Assembly (NCBI GenBank): GCA_032718475.1
Contig: JAUCBJ010007345.1
Location: 1-64,000, forward strand
Direction of reading: 5' to 3'
Length of the DNA stretch: 64,000 nucleotides
Origin: Nemertoderma westbladi
Lineage: Eukaryota > Xenacoelomorpha > Nemertodermatida > Nemertodermatidae
Shown here: positions 10,469-21,471 of the stretch, piece after piece
How the letters are laid out: every line of letters begins with the position of its first letter
Position numbering within the stretch: position 1 is the stretch's first letter
Made by a program: the position numbers and the translations under genes
The notes under the pieces: generated by a model
Databases searched by the model: none
Seen by the model: only the letters and a program-made list of their open reading frames with translations
Told to the model about the DNA's origin: nothing

Positions 10469-11558
10469 GTCAGAATATTCTCTCAGCTTTTCTGTTTTAC
10501 TATGGTTTCACTACGGTGAACAAACTCGGGGACAGGATGGCCAGCTAGAGATCGGGCCGCAGCAATGAACGGGAACATCACGGGAATGTAGACGAGAGAC
10601 AACCCGCAATACCATTTAGAGTTATTCGCCCATCGCCTAAAAGGTTAGACAGCGTTCGATCCTTGCTACCTAAGTGTAAGACCAAAAGATCAAAAGGTAG
10701 ACGTAGTGACACGCTGCAAGCCTAAAATTACATCATAGGGACTGTACTGTCTTGATTCAGGAAAAAACCGCAGTAGACCTTCATATTCCTACGGGGGGAG
10801 AGAGGGAGAGCATAAGCAGATACTAGTACGCAGATAGGACGTAGGCACACCGGTACAAGGCATACACATTGGTTAGGGTGCAGCAAACTGTACGCTTAAC
10901 TCTTGCTAAGTACAGGTGTGTGTGCGACTATTTGCCGTACAACGGTGTCCAGTGCATTAGAACTTGTAGGCTAGGGGGGTTGCTGTGTTTTCACCTGAAT
11001 TGGGATTGTACCGTTCAGGCGGTAGGGCAGTTTACGCTAGGCGCAAAATAAATTGAGGCTATCAGGGATATACTAACATCTACCGTGTCCCCGCCAACGC
11101 CCTAATAGGAAGTTACCTGGACTACCTGGGCGACTAAAATTCTAGATAGGAGCCAGGATAGCTATTAGTACCCGTACGCCTACAGTAGTAAACTAACACA
11201 TCTCTTCTTAGTATCAGGGACCTGGTACCTAAAATTGCCGAATTCTGGGCGTAGTATTAACCTTATGCCTGAATTTGAGTCCTGGAAATACGCAAGAGGG
11301 GAAGGAACCTTATCATTCGTGAGTATTGGACCTACAAGTTATAAAATTAGAATATTCGTAAAATGCACACCGTACCCAGTAATTATATATGTGAAGGAGC
11401 AAAACTGCTTTTGACCGTTCAGAATTAACACGCGCGCGTTAGAAATTATTTACACCTCAAAATATATAAAATTAACTTTCGTCCTTACTGCACTTTGCTC
11501 GCTAGTTAGACATCTCCAAATCTGCTCTATACCTAGCTAGCGTCCCTTTGCCCAACCA

Positions 11559-11565
11559 TATAAAT
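11559..11565 (+). promoter_or_regulatory. Second TATA box near the LTR 3' end
   Basis: TATAAAT followed at about 30-45 bp by TCTTAGTCCGTCAGTGAGTC, which resembles an arthropod-type initiator. It is an alternative start for the genomic RNA. No AATAAA lies between it and the LTR end, which argues against it as the R-defining promoter. Confidence 0.35.
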
Positions 11566-11850
11566 CACACCGCGGCAAAGTATACGAGCCTCTTAGTCCG
11601 TCAGTGAGTCAGCCTGATTTTAGGATTCGCTGCGCGGGATTTTGTTTTATCGAAGTTTGTCTGCTCGTAGACTGTTTTCTGCCTCACCGGTTAAAAGAGA
11701 TCGATACTGCAATATATTCGCTTACTTAGGGTTTACTGTTTTGGTGAGAAGGTCGGATTTATGATTTGATTTACAAACTTTACAGTAGGATATTGCAGGT
11801 ATTGTTACCGTCTCTTCCGATAGTAGGAATAGGCGTATCTCTCCAATTTA

Positions 11851-12657
11851 GTAGGAATATGTTTTACTGAACTACGGTTCGGTAGGACTAAAGTTATTTG
11901 AAAATTTTGTATTTTGAGGTAAAATTTATATTTGATTAGCTAAGTGCTAATTTTTTGGAATAAAATTTGATTTGAACCGCGTGTAAAATATTTTGGAATT
12001 GAATACCGGTGTTTAAAAGGGTTTAAATACCATATTGTACCGGTACAAAATTTTCGTAAAAGTAAAACCTAACTCTTTTGTTTTTTCAGGATTCAGAACT
12101 CATTTCTAGGCTGTAACGGGAGCAAGACCGTGTTTAGCAAGTTTGGGAGATAGATAACTCAACAACTTTGGTTGAGAAAATCGCGTTTCGTCCGCAACGC
12201 TGGAAACGGAAAGGTTCACGTTCGGTTTGTATCTGGGAATCTGTTTTTCTGGAGAATTATTGGAGTGGGTGAGTTCGAAAAGTTGCATAAATAAGTTAGG
12301 CATTACCGTATTAGTTAAAATTATTGTGGGTTCCACTGTCTCAAGTATTTATGCATTCCGTATGATTTCTTTGTTCATTGCTGAATTAGTCCGTATTATT
12401 GTATTTAATTTACCTTTTGATAACGCATATCGTTATCCGATTTATTTGTTATAAAATTGGCCGCTAGGCTAATTTTATTATATACTTATTCCGTGACATT
12501 CATTTGCTGTAAAATTGGCCGTTTAGGCTAATTTTATCCATCTGCTATAAAATCGGCCGGTAGGCTAATTTTATATGACTGTAATTAGTACCGTTTTATA
12601 CAAATACGGTAAACTTGATACTTTGACACTCACTTTACTTGACTTACAACTACCGAA
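11851..12657 (+). other. BEL1 5' leader
   Basis: An 807-bp untranslated leader between the LTR and the gag-pol ATG. No convincing primer-binding site (TGG complementary to a tRNA 3' end) is visible at its start. The last ~200 bp contain three related hairpins (separate entry). Confidence 0.6.
12451..12574 (+). promoter_or_regulatory. Three tandem hairpins in the BEL1 leader
   Basis: Three copies of a 12-bp stem with a 4-5-nt loop lie at 12451-12478, 12510-12537 and 12547-12574. The 5' strand reads ATAAAATTGGCC (or ATAAAATCGGCC) and the 3' strand GGCTAATTTTAT. Each is close to a perfect inverted repeat, allowing one G-U pair. Loops differ (GCTA, GTTTA, GGTA) while stems are kept, which suggests selection on RNA structure. 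The location just before the gag ATG would suit a packaging, dimerisation or translation signal (inference). Confidence 0.6.
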
Positions 12658-15600
12658 ATGAGTGACAAACAAGACTATACGAAGAATACACAAACCGACT
12701 ATGACTCATGTGACGCGGATAAGTCAGCAGCGGAAGAACCACAGGGGAAGACTCGCGAGCCTACCGAACCTACACCGTGTGCGTCACCAGTACATCCAAC
12801 GGGAGTACCGGATGCCGTAGTACGAGGCGACGGCAGGACCGAGGACTTTCTAACTGTTCCGCAACCTAGATACAGGGAAACGGAAATGGTAAGTTCAGCA
12901 GGAAGCACAGAAAGTGTGGTTAGAAGCGTCGGTGGATACATGGCGCATATAACCAGGAGTATTGGAGAAGGCCAACGCATATTAGATGGGTTGACCGCTC
13001 CGATGTCTCGATTCGAGTTCTACACCCTCCAGGTTAGAGTACAGAGTAAAGTATATAAGTCCGTAGATAATCTAGTTGGCCTACAAGATCTAGCCAGACA
13101 GAGACAGGACATGGATACTCAACTTAGAATCCTCGAGAAACTAATGATCACTAGAGAGAAACTGATTCAGTTTAAGTCGACGATTAGACAGATACAACAG
13201 GAACAAGCGGACCAGTTGTTAGGTGAGTCAGTTTCGGACGAATTATTACAACCCGAGGAAGAACAGGAACTGTACCGACTGGATGGACAATTGGAACACC
13301 TGACGGACCACTTACGCATGTGCGGCGAAGACGTCGGCGATTTGGAAACCGTGCCGGAATACACGAGGGAAACTTCATTTGCACAAATCGAATCGGCACC
13401 GGGAATACTAAATCAATCATTGGTAAGTATTCGTAGCGAAATCTGCGAAGGAAGTATAGTCACGTCAGAAGTTGCTCGACAACAGCAGCAGTTCTACAGA
13501 CAGCAACACGAGATGGAAGAACAAACTCAACTGCTAATGATACAAACAGCAGTAGAGGAAGAGAAAATACGTGTTGCGAATGTAGCGAGAATCTCTCATC
13601 TGCAGGAACAAGCCGAACTCGAAGCGGCCGAAATGGAAAGGTTAGAGTTGGACATTGCCCAACAAGCGGCAGCGACCGAGTTAGCGCAACGAACGGCAAC
13701 AGCCGAGTTAGAGCGACAAACGGCAGCGGCAGCGGCCGAGTTAGAGCGACAAACGGCTGCGGCAGAGTTAGAGCGACAAACGGCTGCGGCAGAGTTAGAG
13801 CGACAAAGATTAGTTTCGGAAGCCAGAGTCGAGATGAAGACACGGCAAATAAAAGCCCAACAAGCGATACGACAAGCAGAGTTCGAGGCGCAACAACAAC
13901 AAACGGAACAACGAGAAAAGGAAGTTAAACTTCGTTTCGAACTTGAAAAAAGGGCGAGAGAATTAGCCGAAACCAAGGAAAATCTGGATCTTCTAGCCCG
14001 CGACCGATCGATGAGATCTCGTGACGGACATGATTTGGACCAGTTAGAGGTAAGACATCGCCAAATTCAGGAACGGAAGAAGGAAGGAAGCGTAGGAGCA
14101 CCCAGACGGGAACGACAATTAGTAAAAGACGTGTGTCAACGATTCCCACAGGTAACTCATATGTTTGCACCGGTTACGACTAAGGAACCTGTTTCGATTG
14201 CGGGTAGTAGTGATATTTCTCCTATCCATGGTGCGACGGAACACAGGTTTGTTATTCCGGACGAGTTTATACCGCCAAGAGCAGCGTCGTCGCCTATTCC
14301 GAGAGTCAAGGTAAGTAACCCACCGATTACAGATCGTAGTAGTTTATTGACCGGACCTGCGCTACTGACGACAAAACAGGTGAGTCCACCTTTGACACCT
14401 AAACCCGTTACACATTACGCTTACCCAATGACGTTTCGACCTACAAGGCCAGCGGTTTCAAATGCTGTCATCCGACCACCGGTCCAGTTTACATCGCAAT
14501 CTACGACTTCGAGGAAGACTTGTGAGCCTACCGAACAACGGAGAACAGTGGATACGCGACCGTTTAACCAGTTCACATCGCAATCTACGACTTCGAGGAA
14601 GACTTGTGAGCCTACCGAACAACGGAGAACAGTGGATACGCGACCGTTTAACCAGTTCACATCGCAATCTACGACTTCGAGGAAGACTTGTGAGCCTACC
14701 GAACAACGGAGAACAGTGGATACGCGACCGTTTAACCAGTTCACATCGCAATCTACGACTTCGAGGAAGACTTGTGAGCCTACCGAACAACGGAGATCAG
14801 TGGACGATGTTCCGAAACGAGCCGTTAGAATTCGAACGACGCAACGGACGCGAGCATGTCGACCACCATATCCAGATGATAGTAGTACTTCGAGCGAATC
14901 GGATTACCCGAAACGCGAGGTATTTAGAACAGGGGCGGCCGATGAATATAAACGCGAGCGTTCAGACAACTCCTTTGCAGACAATCCTCCACAGAATACA
15001 CCAACACAGAAGGCGTTACAACCAACGGACGCAATTAGTACACAACAGTTCGCCGACATTCTGCGACCAGTTGTCAACAAGTTGGCTCAGATCGAGGAGC
15101 GTCTGGAGGAAGTTCAAACCGATAGTTCGAGGAACACCGAATTCGAACACAATAGACACCCGAAAGCACCACAAAGATCGGTACCTTCAAACCCCACATC
15201 GTATCAGGGAAAAGCGCCTAGAAGGGAGAACATCAACCAGGTTACCAACCAAGGACGCGAAACTCTGAACGTTGCCGAGGAGATAGCGAAATTCGCAGCC
15301 AGACAGGGATTGCCGGTACAACAACCACCGAAGTTCTCCGGTAGCTCAAAACACTGGCATACCTTCGTAGACTATATTGAATCCCAGATCGCCGTGTGCG
15401 CCTTTACATCACGAGAGAAGTTCAATTACTTGCTCCAAACGTTGTCAGGAGAACCTAAACGTTTGGCGGAGACTTTCGTCGGTGTACCAGACGCTTTCGA
15501 ACTAGCGTACGATCGTTTGACTTCGATATACGGAGGTACAGTGAGTATGGCCAGGTCAGTAATAGAAGAACTCTGTAAGGGAGGGGCTATCACTAAACCC

Positions 15601-18600
15601 GTCGACTTACTAAAACTAGCTGACGAAATCAAGAACGCTATCACTACCTTAAGATCAATTGGACAACTTGATTACGGGAATACCCCTACAGTCCTATTAA
15701 AGATAATAGGACGACTCCACCATCGACTTCGTCGGGAGTGGAGGAAGGTCGAATACCAGCGAGAGGAGCGAGGAGGATTCCTGAAATTAGAAGATGTGTA
15801 CCTTTTAATATCCAGGGAGGCGGTAGTAGAAACTCGATCTAACTATACCGACCAGCACATCGTGGCAGAAGGAATCACACTGCCATCCTCCAACCGACAA
15901 AAACCCCAGACAACATCCACAAAGACGGCCACACCGACGGAATCACGACAATTCTCAGACAGTAATAGAGTATCTGCGCCCATTGGGACGAAACAGACGA
16001 GACAGCAACTCAGCGCCGACTTCAACGGCTGCCAATACTGCGAACATTTAGGTAAGCGGTATATTGGTCACAAGTTACGAGGTTGTCGACAATTTCGCGA
16101 GTTGAACTCAGAAGAACGACGGCTGCAGATACGGCCACTGGACTCTTGTTGGCGGTGTACGCGACACGGACACGTCCGTAAGGATTGCCCAAATACCGAC
16201 ACTTGTCCATCCTGTGGACGCAACCACGACGGTCTGCTCCACACAGACAGCCACACGCCGACGAAACGCTTCGCCAGGGAACACCCGGAAGCAGCAGCGA
16301 GATGTGATGCGGCTTACCAAAAACGAGAATCGAAAACGACTCCGACTTTCGTGACCCATATAGAGGATTGCTTTTCAGAACAATCCGGATCGTCGGACGA
16401 AGAATCAGACGACGACGAATATTCTAATGGAGACGAACAACCGTCAATCGCGCTCCTGACCACTGACCAACTGAAGGGATTCAGTGTAATCCCGATTAAA
16501 GTTACTGGCACAAAAGGGAGTAAGAGGATTTACGCGATTCTAGACTCAGCCTCATCTCACAGTTACGTGGATGAAAAGATAGCTGACGTCGTAACGGATC
16601 TCAGACAAGGTAAACACGTAAGTTATACAGTAAGTAGTATGCACGGCCAGCGTGCAATACCAGTGACACGAGTTAAGTTGGACTTAGACTCTCTTCTTCC
16701 AAAATCGCAACACAGCGAGAGGGAGAGGTCTTTGTTGCCCTTTAGAGATCTAACCTTTGCGGCCACGAAGGACTTTAGTAACCTACTAGGTCCAGTGCCG
16801 GAACAATCTCTGGAGGACCGTAAGTATTTCAGACACCTTGGTGTACCCGAATGTCCTGTCAATTATAGATCGGTAGCAATGCTGATCGGGACGGACCAAT
16901 TCAACTTACATCAGGTGTGGGAAACCAGACCGTCGGCAGTTGTAGCAGGAAACGCATACGCCTGCAGAACGCCGATAGGGTGGTATACTCGAGCGCCTGT
17001 GCGCACACTAGACGTAAGTGACGAGGAAGACGATGTACAGAGTACATGTAGTTTATTAACTACAAATTCAATTCATTCCTTTTCACACGACGTGAACCAT
17101 ACTACACTACAGTCGACAAAACATCACAGACGTGTAACTAGTATGATAAGTCACAAGGAGCAGCTAACCCACAAGGTGAGTTTAGAAATTGGGGGGAAGA
17201 CGAGTCAGCTAGAGATTCCATCGACGACAGATGATAGGCTTGCGAGTCTACCTACCCCAATAACCTCAACAGTGCCCGTCGATATCGACGATGACGCGTT
17301 GAAAATTCATCAGTTGGAACAAGCCGTCTTGGACAAAGAATTAACGGAGAAGACTATCAGGTGGTTAGAACAAGATACAGCTGAACCTGGTAGCTACGAA
17401 CCTTGTATGTCGGAACAGGAGAAACAATCTCTGAAGATCATGGAGGATACTATCCGACAGACGGAGGACGGACATTACGAGGTGGGTATGTTATGGCGTA
17501 GCCAAAGTCCTAAACTTATAAACAACTACCCACTGGCTTTAAGACGTCTACACTCAATACGGCAACGTCTATTAAAGGACGAGAAAGCCCATCTGCAGTA
17601 CAACACTCAGATGGAGACGTATTTGACGAAGGGATACGCTATCCGAATGACTAACCCGGAGCGAGTGACCGACCAAACGTATTACTTGCCACATCACTAC
17701 GTGAGACACCCCGATAAACCAGACAAAGTACGTGTAGTCAATGACTGTGCGGCTCTGTTTGAGGGAATGTCCCTAAATAGTGAGTTGATGGATGGACCGA
17801 ACATGAATAATTATCTTATGGGGGTGATTATGCGCTTCCGTCAGCGTCAAGTAGCCTTTACTTGCGACGTTGAAGCGATGTTTCACCAAGTAAAAGCGTT
17901 AGAGCGAGACAGAGACAGTTTGCGGTTTCTCTGGTATCCGGAAGGGGACTTAAGTCTACCACCAGCGACTTACCAAATGCAAGTTCGCGTTTTCGGTGCC
18001 AGAGACAGCCCGAATTGTACGATGTACGCCTTGAAGCAAGCCGCTAGAGATCAGAAACATCTGTATGACCCAGAGATAATTAGAATTGTAGAACGTGACT
18101 TTTACGTTGATGACGGTTTACAAAGTTGCGACACAGTAGAACGTGCTACAACAGTAGCACATCAATTACGGGACTGCTTGGCGAGCGGAGGTTTTAACCT
18201 CACCAAATTCGCCTCAAACAGTGCCGAATTAGTTGACTCATTCGGAACTACCGAGCGTGGAGGAGGTGATATAGACCTAGAGTTCGAACCACTACCGACG
18301 ACTAAGGTGTTGGGGCTCTTTTGGGACCCAAACACAGACAACTTTCGAGTGAAGGTGAGACTGGACAGTCAAGGGAACACGCTGACCAAGAGATCATGCT
18401 TGTCAAAATTGAGCCGATTGTTCGATCCGTTAGGATTCATCAGTCCAGTGATACTGCAAGCCCGCATTTATATGCGCAGTATATGGAAGGATGGACTAAC
18501 ATGGGATGAGCCGATCTCATCAGATCAAGTGGACTTATGGAAGACCTGGGAGGCGGAATTGTCTTCGTTAGAGGATTATTCCATACCCAGGGTTTACTTT

Positions 18601-21471
18601 CCATTACAGAGTACATTTCCTGACAACTTGGAACTACACTGTTTTTCCGACGCCAGTGACAACGGGTTTGGTGTGGCAGCGTATTTGCGCAGACAAGTAG
18701 AATCAGACGAGTTCGATGTTTCGCTCATTACTTCTAAGGCTAAGACCATGCCTACTAAGTATATGACGACACCACGAGCCGAGCTACAAGCCGCGACCCT
18801 GTCAACCACCATCGTGAACCTCATACAGACAGAACTACAGTCGAGTTTACAGATATTTTATTGGACTGACGCGACGTTGGTTTTATTTTACATAAACAAC
18901 GACACACTCGAATTCAAGACATTCGTAGCCAACCGTCGCGCAGAGATTCTAGACCGTTCGATAAAAGAGGATTGGCGACATTGTCCCGGACCACAAAACC
19001 CAGCTGATATTGCGTCGCGAGGAATGATGCCTGAGGAATTCTGTAAACCGGAGAACAAAGAGTTTTGGCAACACGGACCCCAGTTCTTGCAGAAATCGAC
19101 ACAAGATTGGCCTCCGTTATACGACAACAAGTCCAACACCATTCCTAAGGACGCCGAAATCAAGAAACCAAAAAAGGGGAAGACAAAGAAAAGGACGACA
19201 GCGACAAAACTCAAGAAAAAACCGAAGGCGAAATGGAAGGATATAACTTCAAAGGTCAAGAGAGGAAGACTTGCGAGCCTTTCTACACCAGACATATCGC
19301 CAGACGGTCAACCAGACACGTTACCAGACGATCAACCAGATACGTTACTAGACAGTCAACCAGGCATTCTACTAGACGTTAGTAATGTACTGACAAACAG
19401 TAAAGCCGCAGTTTCCCTAGTGGAGCGGCCTTCTATTGACAAACAACCAGATACGTTACCAGACGTATCGCCAGACACATTACAAGACAGTCGACTAGAC
19501 ACTAGTAATGTATTGACTAACAATAAAGCCGCAGTTTCCCTATTGGAGCGGCCTTGTATTGACAAACTACCAATTTTGACACACTTGAGCAACCATAAGC
19601 ACGGTGAAACCTCATGTATTACAGATGTGGGTAGTACCTACGCTAATGTAAATACAGGTGTTACTTTGCGCTCAAGAGACATACCGAACCTACAACCTAC
19701 GGTGAGACCTGGGATTAATGTCGGCAGAAAATTAAGTTTACCAAAACCTGCTGACCCTATAGAGTTCAAACCACCACTAGCGATCGACTTACAAAGTACC
19801 GACAATCAAGGTAAGAAGACAAAGAAGGACAAATTACTTGTAGACCCGGACGGATCAACAGTCAACAAGGGAATACTTACCGGCGGACCCGTGGGCCCTT
19901 CTAGTAATTCAAAACCTTCCAAGTTCTCCATTGACTTACCTGATGACGTCACAAATACTTATGTCGACCGTATTGTAAACTTAACAGATTCTTGGACAAA
20001 CGCTTGCCGAAAATTAGCGTGGATTGTACGTTTTGTACAATACGTTAAAGGCAAACGTGACTTCACACGTCGACTTACATTGGCTGAGATTGACAGGTGT
20101 GAGATTAAATTAATTCGCCATTACCAACTGAGATATTTCGCGCGCGAATTCACATCTATAAATCAAGGTCAACCAATCAAGTCGTCACCGATACTGAGTT
20201 GGAGTCCGATTATTTATAATGGCTTAATTTGTCATAAATCTCGGCTTCAAAACATTGACTTTAACACGAACTTTAGGTACCCAATAATAATACCGCAACA
20301 TCACGAACTACAACGTGCAATGATACTGGACGCACATTTACATCTGAAACACGCTGGAAGACACCACTGTCTTTCCTACTTACGTACTAGATTTGTATTA
20401 ATTAGACCCAGTAAAGCATTAAGTTCAGTGACACGTACGTGTATTATTTGTAAAAAGGTACATTCTAGAATAGGTACCCAAGAAATGAGTGAACTACCAC
20501 AAGCACGACTTCAAGCATTCAGACCACCTTTTACAGAGACTGGAATTGATTGCTTTGGTCCCATACATACTAAACGTGGACGTATACTAGTAAAACGCTG
20601 GGGACTGATTTTCACATGTATGTCCAGTAGGGCAGTTCACATTGAACGTGTGATGGATCTTTCCACCAACGCGTTTATACTAGCACTGCGGCGATTTATC
20701 GCTAGACGCGGACTAGTAAAATGCTTGTACTCAGACCAAGGGACAAACTTTGTTGGTGCTCGGAATGAGATTGCTAGAGCCTTTAAGAGATTAGATCATG
20801 ATCAAATCTCGAACGAACTGCAACCTCACAAGATTGTTTGGAAGTTTAATCCTCCAGATAGTCCTTGGAGAGGCGGAGTCTGGGAGAGATTGATTAGATC
20901 TATCAAAACGGCCATGGCAAAGGTCATTCCAGTAAACCACATATTAACAGACGACCAACTGACAACATTGTTTGTTGAAATCGAGGCAATACTAAATACT
21001 AGACCAATAGTATTAGTACCCGATGACAAACAATCTCAGTTCGCTTTAACACCAGCACACCTGCTTATGCAGGCACCGACCACATTGACGCCGATTTCCA
21101 TTCCAATGGAAAGCGATAGTTACGGGAGAAAAGCGTGGAAAATCACGCAACTACTGGCTAACAAATTCTGGGAAATATGGCAAAACCATTATTTGCCCTC
21201 TATTTCTGCCAGAACAAACTGGTACAATAATACCCGCGCATTAAAGCCGGGAGATCACGTGCTGTTGGCAGAAGTGAATCTAAAAAGATGCTTCTGGATA
21301 ACAGGTGTCATTTTAGCCACACATCCATCTATGGATGGAGTGACAAGAACTGTGACGGTACGGACAATTGACGGTCGTACAGTAGACAGACCGACTCAAC
21401 GTCTCGTACTTCTTGAAGAGACTCGTAACGAGTCTGGAGACTACAAATCTCCACCTAATACTAGTAAATAA
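12658..21471 (+). CDS. gag-pol: BEL1 Gag-Pol polyprotein (2937 aa)
   Basis: One uninterrupted ORF. Residues 1-880 are an unusually long N-terminal extension: Gln/Glu/Ala-rich coiled coil (about 260-450, with ELERQTAAA repeats) and four 28-residue repeats (about 610-720). About 885-1060 is a DUF1759-like gag core (PPKFSGSSKHWHTFVDYIES). Zinc-binding CX2C/H motifs follow at about 1126, 1163 (CWRCTRHGHVRKDC) and 1181. The aspartic protease site reads LDSASSHSYV at about 1294, DSA instead of the usual DSG/DTG. RT spans about 1600-1900 with FYVDDG at about 1814. RNase H starts at CFSDASDNG (about 1994). A Lys-rich linker with PDTLPD repeats (about 2150-2300) precedes the integrase: HHCC zinc finger (about 2550-2600), then D (GIDCFGP), D (YSDQGTNF) and E (WRGGVWERL), with 49 residues between the last two, and a DUF5641-like C-terminus. 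It appears functional and acts in virus-like particles. Confidence 0.95.
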   Translation: MSDKQDYTKNTQTDYDSCDADKSAAEEPQGKTREPTEPTPCASPVHPTGVPDAVVRGDGRTEDFLTVPQPRYRETEMVSSAGSTESVVRSVGGYMAHITRSIGEGQRILDGLTAPMSRFEFYTLQVRVQSKVYKSVDNLVGLQDLARQRQDMDTQLRILEKLMITREKLIQFKSTIRQIQQEQADQLLGESVSDELLQPEEEQELYRLDGQLEHLTDHLRMCGEDVGDLETVPEYTRETSFAQIESAPGILNQSLVSIRSEICEGSIVTSEVARQQQQFYRQQHEMEEQTQLLMIQTAVEEEKIRVANVARISHLQEQAELEAAEMERLELDIAQQAAATELAQRTATAELERQTAAAAAELERQTAAAELERQTAAAELERQRLVSEARVEMKTRQIKAQQAIRQAEFEAQQQQTEQREKEVKLRFELEKRARELAETKENLDLLARDRSMRSRDGHDLDQLEVRHRQIQERKKEGSVGAPRRERQLVKDVCQRFPQVTHMFAPVTTKEPVSIAGSSDISPIHGATEHRFVIPDEFIPPRAASSPIPRVKVSNPPITDRSSLLTGPALLTTKQVSPPLTPKPVTHYAYPMTFRPTRPAVSNAVIRPPVQFTSQSTTSRKTCEPTEQRRTVDTRPFNQFTSQSTTSRKTCEPTEQRRTVDTRPFNQFTSQSTTSRKTCEPTEQRRTVDTRPFNQFTSQSTTSRKTCEPTEQRRSVDDVPKRAVRIRTTQRTRACRPPYPDDSSTSSESDYPKREVFRTGAADEYKRERSDNSFADNPPQNTPTQKALQPTDAISTQQFADILRPVVNKLAQIEERLEEVQTDSSRNTEFEHNRHPKAPQRSVPSNPTSYQGKAPRRENINQVTNQGRETLNVAEEIAKFAARQGLPVQQPPKFSGSSKHWHTFVDYIESQIAVCAFTSREKFNYLLQTLSGEPKRLAETFVGVPDAFELAYDRLTSIYGGTVSMARSVIEELCKGGAITKPVDLLKLADEIKNAITTLRSIGQLDYGNTPTVLLKIIGRLHHRLRREWRKVEYQREERGGFLKLEDVYLLISREAVVETRSNYTDQHIVAEGITLPSSNRQKPQTTSTKTATPTESRQFSDSNRVSAPIGTKQTRQQLSADFNGCQYCEHLGKRYIGHKLRGCRQFRELNSEERRLQIRPLDSCWRCTRHGHVRKDCPNTDTCPSCGRNHDGLLHTDSHTPTKRFAREHPEAAARCDAAYQKRESKTTPTFVTHIEDCFSEQSGSSDEESDDDEYSNGDEQPSIALLTTDQLKGFSVIPIKVTGTKGSKRIYAILDSASSHSYVDEKIADVVTDLRQGKHVSYTVSSMHGQRAIPVTRVKLDLDSLLPKSQHSERERSLLPFRDLTFAATKDFSNLLGPVPEQSLEDRKYFRHLGVPECPVNYRSVAMLIGTDQFNLHQVWETRPSAVVAGNAYACRTPIGWYTRAPVRTLDVSDEEDDVQSTCSLLTTNSIHSFSHDVNHTTLQSTKHHRRVTSMISHKEQLTHKVSLEIGGKTSQLEIPSTTDDRLASLPTPITSTVPVDIDDDALKIHQLEQAVLDKELTEKTIRWLEQDTAEPGSYEPCMSEQEKQSLKIMEDTIRQTEDGHYEVGMLWRSQSPKLINNYPLALRRLHSIRQRLLKDEKAHLQYNTQMETYLTKGYAIRMTNPERVTDQTYYLPHHYVRHPDKPDKVRVVNDCAALFEGMSLNSELMDGPNMNNYLMGVIMRFRQRQVAFTCDVEAMFHQVKALERDRDSLRFLWYPEGDLSLPPATYQMQVRVFGARDSPNCTMYALKQAARDQKHLYDPEIIRIVERDFYVDDGLQSCDTVERATTVAHQLRDCLASGGFNLTKFASNSAELVDSFGTTERGGGDIDLEFEPLPTTKVLGLFWDPNTDNFRVKVRLDSQGNTLTKRSCLSKLSRLFDPLGFISPVILQARIYMRSIWKDGLTWDEPISSDQVDLWKTWEAELSSLEDYSIPRVYFPLQSTFPDNLELHCFSDASDNGFGVAAYLRRQVESDEFDVSLITSKAKTMPTKYMTTPRAELQAATLSTTIVNLIQTELQSSLQIFYWTDATLVLFYINNDTLEFKTFVANRRAEILDRSIKEDWRHCPGPQNPADIASRGMMPEEFCKPENKEFWQHGPQFLQKSTQDWPPLYDNKSNTIPKDAEIKKPKKGKTKKRTTATKLKKKPKAKWKDITSKVKRGRLASLSTPDISPDGQPDTLPDDQPDTLLDSQPGILLDVSNVLTNSKAAVSLVERPSIDKQPDTLPDVSPDTLQDSRLDTSNVLTNNKAAVSLLERPCIDKLPILTHLSNHKHGETSCITDVGSTYANVNTGVTLRSRDIPNLQPTVRPGINVGRKLSLPKPADPIEFKPPLAIDLQSTDNQGKKTKKDKLLVDPDGSTVNKGILTGGPVGPSSNSKPSKFSIDLPDDVTNTYVDRIVNLTDSWTNACRKLAWIVRFVQYVKGKRDFTRRLTLAEIDRCEIKLIRHYQLRYFAREFTSINQGQPIKSSPILSWSPIIYNGLICHKSRLQNIDFNTNFRYPIIIPQHHELQRAMILDAHLHLKHAGRHHCLSYLRTRFVLIRPSKALSSVTRTCIICKKVHSRIGTQEMSELPQARLQAFRPPFTETGIDCFGPIHTKRGRILVKRWGLIFTCMSSRAVHIERVMDLSTNAFILALRRFIARRGLVKCLYSDQGTNFVGARNEIARAFKRLDHDQISNELQPHKIVWKFNPPDSPWRGGVWERLIRSIKTAMAKVIPVNHILTDDQLTTLFVEIEAILNTRPIVLVPDDKQSQFALTPAHLLMQAPTTLTPISIPMESDSYGRKAWKITQLLANKFWEIWQNHYLPSISARTNWYNNTRALKPGDHVLLAEVNLKRCFWITGVILATHPSMDGVTRTVTVRTIDGRTVDRPTQRLVLLEETRNESGDYKSPPNTSK
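14485..14815 (+). repeat. 84-bp in-frame tandem repeat in BEL1 gag
   Basis: Almost four exact copies (GAGGAAGACTTGTGAGCC recurs at 14511, 14595, 14679 and 14763). Each encodes 28 residues, QFTSQSTTSRKTCEPTEQRR and onward. Near-perfect identity at DNA level points to recent expansion. Each unit contains the recurrent BEL1 motif GGAAGACTTGTGAGCCT. Confidence 0.95.

Larger units (their letters stand above)
9914..11850 (+). repeat. BEL1 5' LTR (1937 bp)
   Basis: The start is fixed by the match to 24622 and by the flanking ACGCA. The end is fixed by the loss of match after CTCTCCAATTTA (11839-11850 versus 28093-28104). It contains a Pol III-like cassette, TATAAAA at 10324 and AATAAA at 10463, and a second TATAAAT at 11559 followed by Inr-like sequence. 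Which TATA drives the genomic RNA is unresolved. The 60-codon ORF at 10869 is shared by both LTRs and has no recognisable product. No clear TGG primer-binding site follows the LTR. Confidence 0.9.

Noticed and set aside
10869-11051. 60-codon ORF in both BEL1 LTRs
   Set aside because: Short, no domain, and duplicated only because the LTRs are; no evidence that it is translated.
14421-14790. Antisense and alternate-frame ORFs over the 84-bp repeat
   Set aside because: Shadows of the repeat inside gag-pol; no codon or domain support.
12889-17019. Six GTAAGT splice-donor-like hexamers in BEL1 gag-pol
   Set aside because: All are in-frame GTA-AGT (Val-Ser) codon pairs, so codon preference is a sufficient explanation without RNA data.
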